Below are positions 42,378 to 51,084 of a stretch of DNA of 64,000 nucleotides, piece after piece. The stretch is from Streptococcus gwangjuense (GTDB taxonomy: Bacteria > Bacillota > Bacilli > Lactobacillales > Streptococcaceae): positions 1,654,501 through 1,718,500 of the forward strand of contig NZ_CP032621.1 in NCBI RefSeq assembly GCF_003627155.1, written 5' to 3'. The number at the start of each line of letters is the position of its first letter. Within the stretch, counting starts at the first letter, position 1. The translations under genes and the position numbers were made by a program. Below the pieces are notes generated by a model that searched no databases, was not told the DNA's origin, and worked only from the letters and a program-made list of their open reading frames with translations.

Positions 42378-44426
42378 TTAATTATCATCTTCTTCACTCT
42401 CAGCGCCAGTGATATGACGTCCTCCCTGCATACGCTGTCCTGCTTGTTGCATTTGTTGGTTCATGTAATTCATTTGATTCATGCTCTGTTGAAATTTTTG
42501 TTGAGAAGGATCAGGCTGTGCTGATGGTTGTGTCGATTCTGAAACTGGTGCCTCTGCAGGTGGATTTGGATCTTGAATTGGGGACTCCATTCCTTCAGCT
42601 GAAGAAGTTGGATCGACAATAGGTGCATCCGTTGTTCCTGGATCGATTGGAGGTTCAGGAATATCAATTGGGCCAGGCTGACCAATTCCAGGAACAGCAT
42701 CATTTTTCAGAGCGTTATAGGTCGCATTTTGAGCAGAGACAGCCTTATCATCCAGCTTATCTAAAACGTTGCCTACTGCCCCTTTCGTATTTTGCATGGC
42801 TTCAAAAGTTTTCCATTCTGCCAAATCAACCATATTGCTTACACCACCTTTGGCCGCATTCATCAAGCCCTGGTCTTTTACAGAGTTCCAAGCACCTTGA
42901 ATACCACCTCCAGTTCTGGCAAGGCTATTCCCTAGGATCTGGCTTCCTTTAGATAAGGCATCTGGAGCTTTTTGTGCCATATCCATACCAAATTGACCAA
43001 GTGCCATACCCCCATTAAAGACACCACCTGCTCCAGCCGCAAAGGCATTGCCCATCATCATAGCCCCAAGCAATTGTTGAGCTGTTTCACTGTGACCTGT
43101 CGAAACTCCAAGCCAACGCTCAATCATGGCCACTCCTTGCATGGATGCAAAGAATACTCCAACATAAACTACACAGGCTGCTATCATTTGTTCCCAACTA
43201 TTAAGGCCTTCAAAGAACCCTCCAGAAAGCTTCGCTACAGCTGAGACAGATAGAACTGGTAAATCTCGGAAAATCTCAAGCGTTACACGCATAATGATCA
43301 CCTCAAAAAAGATACCTGCTCCAGCACCGCCAATTGTTCTTAATAATTCCTTATATTTTTTAGAGTTAGAAAGTGAAGTATAACCGACTAGAGGTGAAAT
43401 AAGTGCTTCAATAAGAATATCAAAAATAGATTTTACGAGTTTAATGGCCATACTCGTTAAAAGAATAATCAAAATAAAATACTGAGCAAACATCCCAATC
43501 CAATTGACTTTATAACGCATATATACTGGTTCAAAAGCATTTAACCCCTTTACAATGCGATGTTCATCAACAGCTAGAATGCCATTTTGAGTTGCATTTA
43601 ATTGATGAAGAAAGAGTCCTTTTAATCCCTTTTGTTTTGCCTCAAGAGCATCTAATAGAACTGTATCAGTCGCTCCAAATGTGGCACTAAAATCAATTCG
43701 TGAAGCAAAATCAGAGGTATCACGTTTATCTGGACTATCTGTAATATTATTAAGAGGAGTCGAACCTTCCTGAATAGGTTTAATAAAGCCATAGTCATCC
43801 ATTGGGAAAAGTTCTGTTGAAAAATCCTTATCAATTAAAACTTTCAAATCTACAACATTATTTTTCATAGGTTGAATAGCTAGAGAAGAGAAATACTTTG
43901 AATTGTCTCCTGAGGCACTCTCTACTTTCTGAACACTCTGCACATCTTCAGAAATGGCCGTAGATATTGTCGTTAAAGCCAACGGTAAAGCTGAAGATAC
44001 TAGGGTCACCATCAAAAAATTTAAGATTACATTTTTATATTTAACTGGTTTTGTAAAAACTCCTGTAACAGCTGATACAACGAGTATTAAGGCAAACAGA
44101 GAAGTTCCAATTACCTGAAACCAGTAAAAAAATTGACCAATGACTGTCTTCTGATCCCCCAGATATCCGAAAAGTCCAAAAAGCTTAAATAAATTGTTAA
44201 AAACATGTTCTAGACTAGCAGTTATAAAATACAGGCCTTTAGCCAAAGAACCCCATAAACTAGATAAAAACGCTAAATAAGCTGGTGTTGGTTCCAGGTA
44301 ATTGCTCCAATACTTATAAAATTCAACTAAAGGAGCCGAACGTTCATCTGTTATTGGAATCTTATCATGTAAATCATTATGTGTTGAGAAACTTCCTATC
44401 AAATCTGAAAAAGTACTATACTTCAT
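42378..44426 (-). CDS. Conjugation-type polytopic membrane protein (TrbL/VirB6-like)
   Basis: 682 residues. Several helices at about 85-165, then an extracytoplasmic segment (165-310), then further helices (about 320-440), a Gly/Ala-rich stretch (GAMMMGNAFAAGAGGVFNGG) and a hydrophilic C-terminus rich in Pro, Gln and Met. This is the plan of VirB6/TrbL channel proteins of Gram-positive conjugative elements. Good ribosome site (AAAGGAG). No VirB4, coupling protein or relaxase lies nearby, so the transfer system is incomplete here. Confidence 0.65.
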   Translation of the reverse strand: MKYSTFSDLIGSFSTHNDLHDKIPITDERSAPLVEFYKYWSNYLEPTPAYLAFLSSLWGSLAKGLYFITASLEHVFNNLFKLFGLFGYLGDQKTVIGQFFYWFQVIGTSLFALILVVSAVTGVFTKPVKYKNVILNFLMVTLVSSALPLALTTISTAISEDVQSVQKVESASGDNSKYFSSLAIQPMKNNVVDLKVLIDKDFSTELFPMDDYGFIKPIQEGSTPLNNITDSPDKRDTSDFASRIDFSATFGATDTVLLDALEAKQKGLKGLFLHQLNATQNGILAVDEHRIVKGLNAFEPVYMRYKVNWIGMFAQYFILIILLTSMAIKLVKSIFDILIEALISPLVGYTSLSNSKKYKELLRTIGGAGAGIFFEVIIMRVTLEIFRDLPVLSVSAVAKLSGGFFEGLNSWEQMIAACVVYVGVFFASMQGVAMIERWLGVSTGHSETAQQLLGAMMMGNAFAAGAGGVFNGGMALGQFGMDMAQKAPDALSKGSQILGNSLARTGGGIQGAWNSVKDQGLMNAAKGGVSNMVDLAEWKTFEAMQNTKGAVGNVLDKLDDKAVSAQNATYNALKNDAVPGIGQPGPIDIPEPPIDPGTTDAPIVDPTSSAEGMESPIQDPNPPAEAPVSESTQPSAQPDPSQQKFQQSMNQMNYMNQQMQQAGQRMQGGRHITGAESEEDDN

Positions 44427-44525
44427 TACTATCTCCTTTTTATTACTATCATAAAGAATAATAAAAAAGTTTGTAGTAAAGGGACAAACCTCAAAAAAGA
44501 GCGATCAATAAGGACTAAAAACATA

Positions 44526-44572
44526 AAATCGCATAGTATCAATTTTTTTGAATACTTGATACTATGCGATTT
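44526..44572. repeat. Perfect 17-bp inverted repeat
   Basis: AAATCGCATAGTATCAA (44526-44542) and TTGATACTATGCGATTT (44556-44572) around a 13-base AT-rich loop, between the TrbL-like and lipoprotein genes. Stronger than a usual terminator and without a clean T-run on either side. Confidence 0.85.
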
Positions 44573-44635
44573 ATCATGAAAAAAAGTTACGGTTTATTTT
44601 CGTGGAATTGAGTTTTTCTCGCCTCTAAATGGCTA

Positions 44636-45112
44636 TTATTTCGCTACACCAGTAAAAACAAACTGATCCCAACCATCTCCTAACGATATAATTTTAATCT
44701 TTTTCCCACCATCACTTAGTTTTACTTGGTAAATAGATTGATCACTCCCCTTGATCTGAATATAAAAAATTGTATCATTTGAATTAGATTCTGCTTTATT
44801 TTTTTCAGCCGGACCTTTAAAGTTAGAAGCTAGCTCATCCTCAGACAATACTTGATATGTTTTGATATGAGATTCAATTTCAGTTCCGTCTGAAATCGTA
44901 CTCTTATTCACATCAAAATCAAACTCATTAGTGGTTTCATCAAAATATGTTGCATTATCTGTATCAGAACGATAATACCCCAAATAACGACTTTTTAGGG
45001 TGCTAGGTGTGCCGTCTGCATTTTTTGAAGTTTTACCACCTGAACAAGCTGTTAAGATAGCAATACAGAGGCCAAGAACTCCTAAAATAAGCATCAATTT
45101 CTGTTTCATCAT
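44636..45112 (-). CDS. Lipoprotein of the conjugative-element remnant
   Basis: 158 residues. Signal peptide with lipobox LTAC (lipidated Cys at about residue 23), then SGGKTSKNADG spacer and a small beta-rich domain (RYLGYYRSDTDNATYFDETT). No family recognised. AGGAGA ribosome site. Its position next to the TrbL-like gene suggests a surface part of the transfer apparatus or an exclusion factor (inference). Confidence 0.7.
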   Translation of the reverse strand: MMKQKLMLILGVLGLCIAILTACSGGKTSKNADGTPSTLKSRYLGYYRSDTDNATYFDETTNEFDFDVNKSTISDGTEIESHIKTYQVLSEDELASNFKGPAEKNKAESNSNDTIFYIQIKGSDQSIYQVKLSDGGKKIKIISLGDGWDQFVFTGVAK

Positions 45113-45171
45113 AGATGATCTCCTTTATTCCTGTTTTACTTGCTTTATTATACCAAACTTTTAGACTAAAA

Positions 45172-45483
45172 TCACTCCTTCATAACACGATTTAACCAGC
45201 TAACTGTCAGCTCTTCGACTATTTCTTGTTTCCCACTAACTCCCAAAATAGTTATCTCATTTTTTATTAATAACTCTAAAATTTTGTTCTGCTGTTCCTT
45301 AATTTCAGTCAAACTCTTAGAAAAGGCATTGTCATATAAATTCAAGCCATCTAATTGACAAATTTTTTCCAGCTGAGCTAACATAAACGCATTGAAAGAA
45401 GGAAAATTTTGTTCCTTTTTCATCATATGTAGCTGAATAAACATATCTTCTGGTATATTGCGAATAAGTAAATCTTTAGTCAT
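45172..45483 (-). CDS. Ribbon-helix-helix-like small protein A
   Basis: 103 residues from ATG 45483. The N-terminus KDLLIRNIPEDMFIQLHMMKK fits a strand-helix start of a ribbon-helix-helix (CopG/MetJ-like) DNA-binding fold, with a helical C-terminal half (SLTEIKEQQNKILELLIKNE). It overlaps the upstream gene by 8 bases. Paired RHH proteins often act in relaxosomes or partition of mobile elements. Confidence 0.65.
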   Translation of the reverse strand: MTKDLLIRNIPEDMFIQLHMMKKEQNFPSFNAFMLAQLEKICQLDGLNLYDNAFSKSLTEIKEQQNKILELLIKNEITILGVSGKQEIVEELTVSWLNRVMKE

Positions 45484-45811
45484 CACATTCTACCTCCCCT
45501 TCATACTCTAGCCAACGTGAAATATGATCGCCATAACAATGGATCTTTTCGTTGAAACTATCTAATTGTTCTGTTTGTTTTTGAACTTGGTTTTGAATAT
45601 GGTCTGAAGCTAATTTCATATTTTCCAAATGAGCTACATATAATTCTTGAGCTCTATTGAATCTCCCAAATTCAATTTTTTCACGCAAAATCTGAAGTAA
45701 AAACTCATTAAAAGATTTTGCTTTTTTCTTTTTAGCAAGTGATTTTAAATAATCAATTTCCAGTTGAGTTAATCCACGAATTTTCAACTCACTTCGTTTT
45801 CCGTTAGTCAT
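45476..45811 (-). CDS. Ribbon-helix-helix-like small protein B
   Basis: 111 residues. ELKIRGLTQLEIDYLKSLAK, KAKSFNEFLLQILREKIE is a second RHH-like module, followed by a coiled-coil-like tail. AAAGGATGG precedes the ATG. Coupled to protein A; could form a relaxosome or plasmid-partition pair (inference). Confidence 0.65.
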   Translation of the reverse strand: MTNGKRSELKIRGLTQLEIDYLKSLAKKKKAKSFNEFLLQILREKIEFGRFNRAQELYVAHLENMKLASDHIQNQVQKQTEQLDSFNEKIHCYGDHISRWLEYEGEVECDD

Positions 45812-45827
45812 TTATTATCCATCCTTT

Positions 45828-46268
45828 CTACTCCACCAAAAAATCATAATGCCTCTTACTTTTCAATTCAATATAATCTGCAAGTAGGAAATAAAACTCA
45901 TTCTCTGGCGTTCCTTTTGACCGTTCCTCCAATTCATGTAAAACTTTTAAACTATCTGGTGAACGAATTAAAAATTCTCGAAATTGTTCAATAGTATCTC
46001 TAGTATTTTCTCTATACAACTCTGTCCGACTCATTAATAATTCTTGAATCAAACTGAGTTGATTTTTAACTATTGTTTCAAAGCTTTCATCGTAATCCGT
46101 TGACCGTAAAAAGCTCTTTATTTTCATAACACCCTGAGGGGAAATGTATGTTACACCACCTTGTTTTTTGATATCAATATCCTCCAATTTTTGACGGTGA
46201 TATCTAACTAAACTTTTTGTAATCCCCAACTCTTTCGCAACTTCTAACATCGTTTTCCAATTATCCAT
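45828..46268 (-). CDS. Helix-turn-helix protein of the element remnant
   Basis: 146 residues from ATG 46268; a TTG at 46286 would add six. N-terminal HTH: TMLEVAKELGITKSLVRYHR, followed by QGGVTYISPQGVMKIKSFL, like MerR-type or RepB-like DNA-binding domains that read an inverted-repeat origin. The C-terminal half is helical. 17 bases upstream of RHH protein B. Confidence 0.65.
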   Translation of the reverse strand: MDNWKTMLEVAKELGITKSLVRYHRQKLEDIDIKKQGGVTYISPQGVMKIKSFLRSTDYDESFETIVKNQLSLIQELLMSRTELYRENTRDTIEQFREFLIRSPDSLKVLHELEERSKGTPENEFYFLLADYIELKSKRHYDFLVE

Positions 46269-46582
46269 AAACACACCATTTTCCAAATTAATTTTTGATA
46301 GAGTGAAGCAGGGGTAAATTTGACCATATTTTGACTAGGCAAATTGCCTACCTTTTTCCTCTCCTATACCTAATAAAAGAGCATAAGGGAAACTGTTACC
46401 ACATCCTGTGATAAGTTGATAGTATCAACGTTTCTAGTGTCCCCAATTTTCTCGGCTTCGCCTACTTTTACATACTTACAAATTGCCCCCTCCCACATCA
46501 TACACACACTAAAACACACTTATAAACATCAACTTTTCTCCTAATTTCTGTAAAATATATTGTTCTAAACTGCCTAATTTTA
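46269..46582. other. Non-coding 314 bp, possible origin or transfer-origin region
   Basis: No gene. Contains GTTGATA-G-TATCAAC (7-bp inverted repeat near 46430), the IncP-like ACATCCTGTG just before it, TAGTGTCCCC after it and a long T-rich stretch. Such features occur in replication and transfer origins, and the region is flanked by DNA-binding and replication genes, but I cannot prove either. Confidence 0.35.
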
Positions 46583-46825
46583 TTACTTTTTTATATTCTT
46601 TTTAAGTTGTTTTCTCTCTTCTACGGATAGGATTGTGACTCGTTTAGGAGCAATAGACAAGAATAAAATTACACCCGCAACTGAAGCTGGAAACAACCTG
46701 ACTTTATTTTTCTTTGAAGATGATTGAAGCTGTATGTAACAGATTGGATAAATTAAAAGCCATGCTAGGAGTGTCATTACAAAACTATACAATAGTGCTT
46801 CAAAAATTCTAAAAATTAATTCCAT
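46583..46825 (-). CDS. Small two-helix membrane protein
   Basis: 80 residues, two membrane helices (about 9-30 and 45-60), ending in a basic tail (KQLKKNIKK). AAAGGAGAG ribosome site. Unrecognised; part of the same reverse-strand run as the replication gene. Confidence 0.65.
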   Translation of the reverse strand: MELIFRIFEALLYSFVMTLLAWLLIYPICYIQLQSSSKKNKVRLFPASVAGVILFLSIAPKRVTILSVEERKQLKKNIKK

Positions 46826-46844
46826 TTTTCTCTCCTTTATTTTT

Positions 46845-47207
46845 TTATTTTAATTTCAACTGTGTGATTTCTTCTTTCATATTTTGATACATTTCCATAA
46901 TATGTTTAAAAACTATCGGATCAAAATTTTTATACTTCTCAACAATTGGCAACATTGGAAAACCATCTATTTTTTCAGAATTCAGATATTGAGTTACAAT
47001 TGTTTTATCAGTTATCAATGACGCTACTCTTACTAAAGCAGGAATACTCGTTATTACTTCCTGATTCTGATAAAAAGTTATCAGAATATCGCCAACTTTT
47101 AAATTTAAATCCTCAAATTGTTCCTCCGTCACCTTGAAATAATAAGCCAATTCTTCCTGTCCTAATCCAGTCAAATAATAACCTCGAATAATTTTACAAC
47201 ACTCCAT
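46845..47207 (-). CDS. Hypothetical soluble protein of the element remnant
   Basis: 120 residues starting MECCKIIRGYYLTGLGQEEL, with AAYYFKVTEEQFEDLN-like helical region. GGAGGGGG ribosome site; start overlaps the next upstream gene's end by 14 bases. A sigma-like or HTH fold is suggested by LGQEELAYYFKVTEEQF but not assured. Confidence 0.6.
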   Translation of the reverse strand: MECCKIIRGYYLTGLGQEELAYYFKVTEEQFEDLNLKVGDILITFYQNQEVITSIPALVRVASLITDKTIVTQYLNSEKIDGFPMLPIVEKYKNFDPIVFKHIMEMYQNMKEEITQLKLK

Positions 47208-47397
47208 AATCCCCCTCCTTCACAAATCGAAATGGTGCATCGTAGTATTTATAGTTAGTCGCCGTCTCTTTTTGTTTGGGCTTCTGATAATGATCTAAAA
47301 ATTGACGAGCTAGACCTTTTGTTTCAAATACTACTATCACATCATCGTGACGAATAAAATCACCATTATAAAAACTGAAGATTAGCCATTTATCCAT
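47194..47397 (-). CDS. Small hypothetical protein
   Basis: 67 residues: MDKWLIFSFYNGDFIRHDDV, GLARQFLDHYQKPK. Overlaps both neighbours (14 bases downstream, 8 upstream), with its own AAGGAGGG site, so genuine and translationally coupled. Family not recognised. Confidence 0.65.
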   Translation of the reverse strand: MDKWLIFSFYNGDFIRHDDVIVVFETKGLARQFLDHYQKPKQKETATNYKYYDAPFRFVKEGDYGVL

Positions 47398-47938
47398 TTT
47401 TACCCTCCTTATAAAATGCCCAAGACATCAATTGATTATGATACTTTATCTTGTCTGTTATACCTTGTAAACGCCCCTCTTCATCCACCACACAAGGAAT
47501 TCCCTCACGTGTAATATAATGACAAAGCGAAGAGTAGTTCAATCTCAATTTCCTTGCAATTTCTTTCCTAAATAAACCTTGATGCGCCAACTTTCTAATC
47601 TCTTTCCCATACTGACTAGGCACATTAGGTATCCCTAAATCACTCCTTTTATGACACACAGAATGATAAGAACGACCAAGTAACCTAGCTTGTTCTTTCA
47701 CAGTCATTTTCCCACTCATTCTTTTTAAAGCATTAATTTCCCAGTCGGACCATTTATCCAATAGTTTAGTTTGAGTTCCCTCTTTTCTCAATTGATGAAC
47801 TTTTCCTCTAACTGCAGATGCAGTTCTTCCTAGATACATCGCTACGGTAATACAATTGTCGCCATCAGGATCTTCTGCAAACATTCTTACATAGTCTATT
47901 TCTTCTTGTGTCCATCGACGACACTTTTTTTCATTCAT
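47390..47938 (-). CDS. SANT/Myb-like helix-turn-helix protein
   Basis: 182 residues with repeated tryptophan-anchored HTH segments: RRWTQEEIDYVRMFAED, DKWSDWEINALKRMSG, and AHQGLFRKEIARKLRLNYSS. Each resembles Myb/SANT or homeodomain-like DNA-binding helices of mobile-element regulators. Next to the replication gene; it may control replication or transfer. Confidence 0.7.
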   Translation of the reverse strand: MNEKKCRRWTQEEIDYVRMFAEDPDGDNCITVAMYLGRTASAVRGKVHQLRKEGTQTKLLDKWSDWEINALKRMSGKMTVKEQARLLGRSYHSVCHKRSDLGIPNVPSQYGKEIRKLAHQGLFRKEIARKLRLNYSSLCHYITREGIPCVVDEEGRLQGITDKIKYHNQLMSWAFYKEGKNG

Positions 47939-48003
47939 TCTTTTCCCTCCAGTATCATAGATATAATGTAATGGCAGTCTGGCTATTAAATTTTTTCCTA
48001 CTT

Positions 48004-49527
48004 TTATCCCACATCCTCCTCAAATAATTCTCCTTGTATGACATGTTTTAAGCCCTCCTGTACATGATAAATAGTTTGGTTGATAATCTTTCTAGGTATC
48101 TTCAAAAGATGCGTAATGGTATCTAAATAGGCCTTTTTAGCATCTTGTTTCTTTTGCATAGCCGTTAAGATTATCATTCGAATAGAGGCTAATATTAATC
48201 CCCCTCCTCGCCCTTTTTTAACTTGTAAAAAAATTTTATGCTTCTCTACCAGTCTACGTAGAACGATTTTTAAGCTAGAACTGGCAATTCCAAGAGCAAT
48301 CTGTAAGTCTTTTTGTGTCACTTTTAAAATAGTTTGATCTTGATTCGTTCTCTTTGTAATGTAAAACATAAGATCTTCTTCCCACTCGGAATAATGACTA
48401 TTCTTTCTGTCAGCACGTTTCTTCTTAAACTTGTACCAACGTTGCTTCACAAAGAGATCTGAAGCCTTGAGTTCCTGATTGACCCATGCTTTACATAAAG
48501 TCATCACATAGTCACGACTAGCAGCTTCATATTTTCCTGAGTAGGCGCTTGTGATAATTTTATGATATTCAGCTGAAGAGAGTGGTTCGTCTAGATTCGC
48601 ATTAAAACTAGAAAGAACCTCCTCACATTCTTCCTGATCGATTCCTGAAGAGAAGTTGGCTAAAGCTAGCGTGAAAAGAACGTTGTTTCTTCCCATCAAA
48701 GCTTTTCCACCTTTGATATTCCCCTCTCTCATCAGCAATTGATACCAGGGTTCATCAATCTGTTTCACCCCTTTAGATCCTGAAATAACCGTCAAATTGG
48801 GCTTTTTACTTTGGAAAGGAAGTTCTGATTGCTTCATCGACCAATCTAACCACTCCTTGAAGGAATAGGTATAGTCAGCTTCAAAGAATTCGACATTATC
48901 AGTTCGAGGAATCCGAGCAATCCCAAAATGGTTACAAGTCATATCTACTGGTAAAGTTTGAGCAAAGTATTTTCTCAAATTTTGAGAGATAGCTTTGGCC
49001 ACCTTCACCACTCGAAATTGGGAATGAGCTGTAACATAGGCTGATTCTGAAAGGACAAAATAGGCTTGAAATCCTTTATCAGATTTTAGAATCAACGTCG
49101 GCATAAAACCTAGATCCAAGGAAGCAGTTAAAATATCTCCTGTCGTCATTTCTTCAGCTGAAGAGGTAATATCAAAGTCAATGTAGAATGTGTTAATCTG
49201 TCTAAGATTATCTTCAGAGTGGCCACGTGTAATCCGTCGACCAGCATCGCTATAGCTTCCGTAGCAATACACATTAGGAGTCCAGTGTGTAAACTGATCC
49301 TGATTCTCCAGCAATGATTCGACAGAGGTTAAAACAACACCACGTGCCTTCACCATATTTGCTTTTGAACGATAAGCAAATACAGAGCCTCGTCTTCCTT
49401 CTTCTGCTGAAGAGATGAGCTGTAGATGGCTATTCTTAAATTTTTGTGTTCTTAATCCGTCTTTTGTGATTAAGCTAAAGCATTCTTGTAACTTCATACT
49501 TCTCCTAATATTGCTGTTTGATGACAT
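48004..49527 (-). CDS. Replication protein with primase-polymerase and PriCT domains
   Basis: 507 residues. The primase-polymerase-like N-terminal half contains FYIDFD (acidic DxD pair) and SDKGFQAYFVLSESAYV. The middle shows GRNNVLFTLALANFSSGID with SAEYHKIITSAYSGKYE, the PriCT-1 pattern. A winged-helix-like C-terminus (DLQIALGIASSSLKIVLRRL) may bind the origin. Rep proteins of this plan drive theta replication of plasmids and integrative elements. No obvious truncation. Confidence 0.75.
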   Translation of the reverse strand: MSSNSNIRRSMKLQECFSLITKDGLRTQKFKNSHLQLISSAEEGRRGSVFAYRSKANMVKARGVVLTSVESLLENQDQFTHWTPNVYCYGSYSDAGRRITRGHSEDNLRQINTFYIDFDITSSAEEMTTGDILTASLDLGFMPTLILKSDKGFQAYFVLSESAYVTAHSQFRVVKVAKAISQNLRKYFAQTLPVDMTCNHFGIARIPRTDNVEFFEADYTYSFKEWLDWSMKQSELPFQSKKPNLTVISGSKGVKQIDEPWYQLLMREGNIKGGKALMGRNNVLFTLALANFSSGIDQEECEEVLSSFNANLDEPLSSAEYHKIITSAYSGKYEAASRDYVMTLCKAWVNQELKASDLFVKQRWYKFKKKRADRKNSHYSEWEEDLMFYITKRTNQDQTILKVTQKDLQIALGIASSSLKIVLRRLVEKHKIFLQVKKGRGGGLILASIRMIILTAMQKKQDAKKAYLDTITHLLKIPRKIINQTIYHVQEGLKHVIQGELFEEDVG

Positions 49528-49589
49528 ATCTTTTTATTAAAAAGTCAGTTATAATATAATTGATTAACAAAAGAAGAAAGGTATTTACT

Positions 49590-50159
49590 ATGTTCGAACT
49601 TATCAAATCCAGTCTCAACAATCTTTATAAAATAAATCATTATCTACTTTTTTTACTTCTAACCTATCTCTTTATCCATAAAACGATTGATGATTTACTT
49701 GACTTTCTATTACAAAACATATCTTTACCAATATTTTCATTACATCTATTCATGCATCTATACATAGTTATATTGGTCTCATTCTTTTTCATTGAAGTTT
49801 TACAAAATTTCATAGATATTAACCCTTCAATCCAACGTCTCGTATGGGACACCAATGACTTTATACAATATATTTATTTATTCATCTGTTTCCACTCCAG
49901 AAAAATAATACTTCCACCTATGGAAAATGATCTTATTGTATTTATTTTCTTTATCGCTATTTTTGCATTTATAAAAAATAATTTTATTCATCTATGTAAA
50001 GAAATGACTAAAAATTTTAAACGGTATAATAAATGGGAAATTATATCTCTTTTTGTTTTTATAGCAATTTCATTTACTTTACAGACTAATTGGATAGCTG
50101 AAGGAATAGCGAAATTCCAAGTAGAATGGCTGATAGAATTATGCCAAAAATTGTCGTGA
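49590..50159 (+). CDS. Polytopic membrane protein, unknown
   Basis: 189 residues from ATG 49590 (AGAAAGG upstream), about five membrane helices, unusually rich in Phe, Ile and Leu and AT-rich. Divergent from the replication gene. Converges with and overlaps by 74 bases the 76-aa membrane gene. TATAAT near 49550 may be its promoter. No family recognised. Confidence 0.6.
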   Translation: MFELIKSSLNNLYKINHYLLFLLLTYLFIHKTIDDLLDFLLQNISLPIFSLHLFMHLYIVILVSFFFIEVLQNFIDINPSIQRLVWDTNDFIQYIYLFICFHSRKIILPPMENDLIVFIFFIAIFAFIKNNFIHLCKEMTKNFKRYNKWEIISLFVFIAISFTLQTNWIAEGIAKFQVEWLIELCQKLS

Positions 50160-50316
50160 CTAAATCATTCCAATAATCTAATTTTGGAGACTGAAAATAT
50201 CCAACTCGTTTACCTGATAGGTAGTCCGCTTTATGGTTTCTAATTCTATTTAACCTGATTAAAAGTAGTCCCATAATCAAAATCATACTGATTGAATTTT
50301 CTAGTTTCCCCATCAT
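50086..50316 (-). CDS. Small two-helix membrane protein
   Basis: 76 residues. Helices at about 8-24 and 50-73 around a basic loop (RLNRIRNHKADYLSGKR). Its ATG overlaps the stop of the 52-aa cysteine-rich gene (ATGA), and it converges with the 189-aa gene with 74 bases in common. Unrecognised. Confidence 0.6.
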   Translation of the reverse strand: MMGKLENSISMILIMGLLLIRLNRIRNHKADYLSGKRVGYFQSPKLDYWNDLVTTIFGIILSAILLGISLFLQLSN

Positions 50317-50471
50317 TTCACCTCTTCATTTAAGTTCCAAAAACAATGACTACAGATAGTCTCATCATGGTCCATCCACCAGCAGCAACCCCATTTTTCA
50401 TCAATACAGGGTGTTTCCCACGTGCATCCGCATTTTTGACAAATAGCTTTCGTTAATACTGCTTCTTTCAC
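50313..50471 (-). CDS. 52-aa cysteine- and tryptophan-rich protein
   Basis: Translated by hand: GTG 50471 with GAGGAG eight bases upstream, TGA at 50315-50313. Contains CQKCGC, WGCCWWMDHDE and CSHC, eight cysteines, giving two likely zinc pairs, and ends NEEVK. Start-stop overlap (ATGA) with the 76-aa gene supports coupling. No family recognised; too short for routine ORF thresholds. Confidence 0.6.
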   Translation of the reverse strand: MKEAVLTKAICQKCGCTWETPCIDEKWGCCWWMDHDETICSHCFWNLNEEVK

Positions 50472-50476
50472 GATAA

Positions 50477-50986
50477 TTACTCCTCATTGATTCTCATACT
50501 TTTAGGTAGCTTTTTACTCGGTAAACAGCAACCTTCAGATAAGTCCCCCTTGCTATAAAATTCAGGACTACTTGTCATTACATGGTCACTTCTTCTCCAG
50601 CCTCTACGAAGTTGTTTGTAAGATAAAGAAACACGCTTCTCAATCTCTTTAAAACTAAAGCCCAGTTTCAAATAGGTTGTGACAATAGCATTAGCATGTT
50701 CTTTGGACTCTTCGCTTCTTGTTCTTCGTTGAAAATTAATCTGCTTATCTTCTTCATTTAGTGCTATCTGATAGGCAATAAACAACTTCCGCATTTCCAT
50801 AATTTTATGTTGCCAGGCCAAGCTGTAAGGTTGTCCTGAATATCGATTCACTAAGTCCTTTACGGGTTGTTTAAATTTCTTCTGGAGAGAATCAAACTCC
50901 CCAAGATCTGAGAATGGATCAATAAATCCTAATGGTTCATAATTTAATAATTGTTCTAGTAATTCCTGACGTCCTACTCGTTCCAT
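50477..50986 (-). CDS. Helix-turn-helix protein, first gene of the element run
   Basis: 169 residues from ATG 50986, GGGGGA upstream; an in-frame start at 51046 lies in the two-component terminator. The C-terminal half has LGFSFKEIEKRVSLSYKQLR, GWRR, a sigma-70 region 4-like or ArpU-like HTH. Likely regulator of the remnant element; no family fixed. Confidence 0.65.
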   Translation of the reverse strand: MERVGRQELLEQLLNYEPLGFIDPFSDLGEFDSLQKKFKQPVKDLVNRYSGQPYSLAWQHKIMEMRKLFIAYQIALNEEDKQINFQRRTRSEESKEHANAIVTTYLKLGFSFKEIEKRVSLSYKQLRRGWRRSDHVMTSSPEFYSKGDLSEGCCLPSKKLPKSMRINEE

Positions 50987-51011
50987 ATCAAATCCCCCAT
51001 TTCTCAGCAAA

Positions 51012-51044
51012 TAAAAAAGAGAGAGAACATTTCTGTTCTCCCTC
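51012..51044 (-). terminator. Terminator of the two-component operon
   Basis: GAGAACA TTTC TGTTCTC with flanking CTC/GAG pairs, then TTTTTTA on the reverse strand. Marks the end of core sequence: the element starts right after it. Confidence 0.8.
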
Positions 51045-51084
51045 ACAGGAAAATTTGATTCAATCTAAAAACTCTTACCACTTA

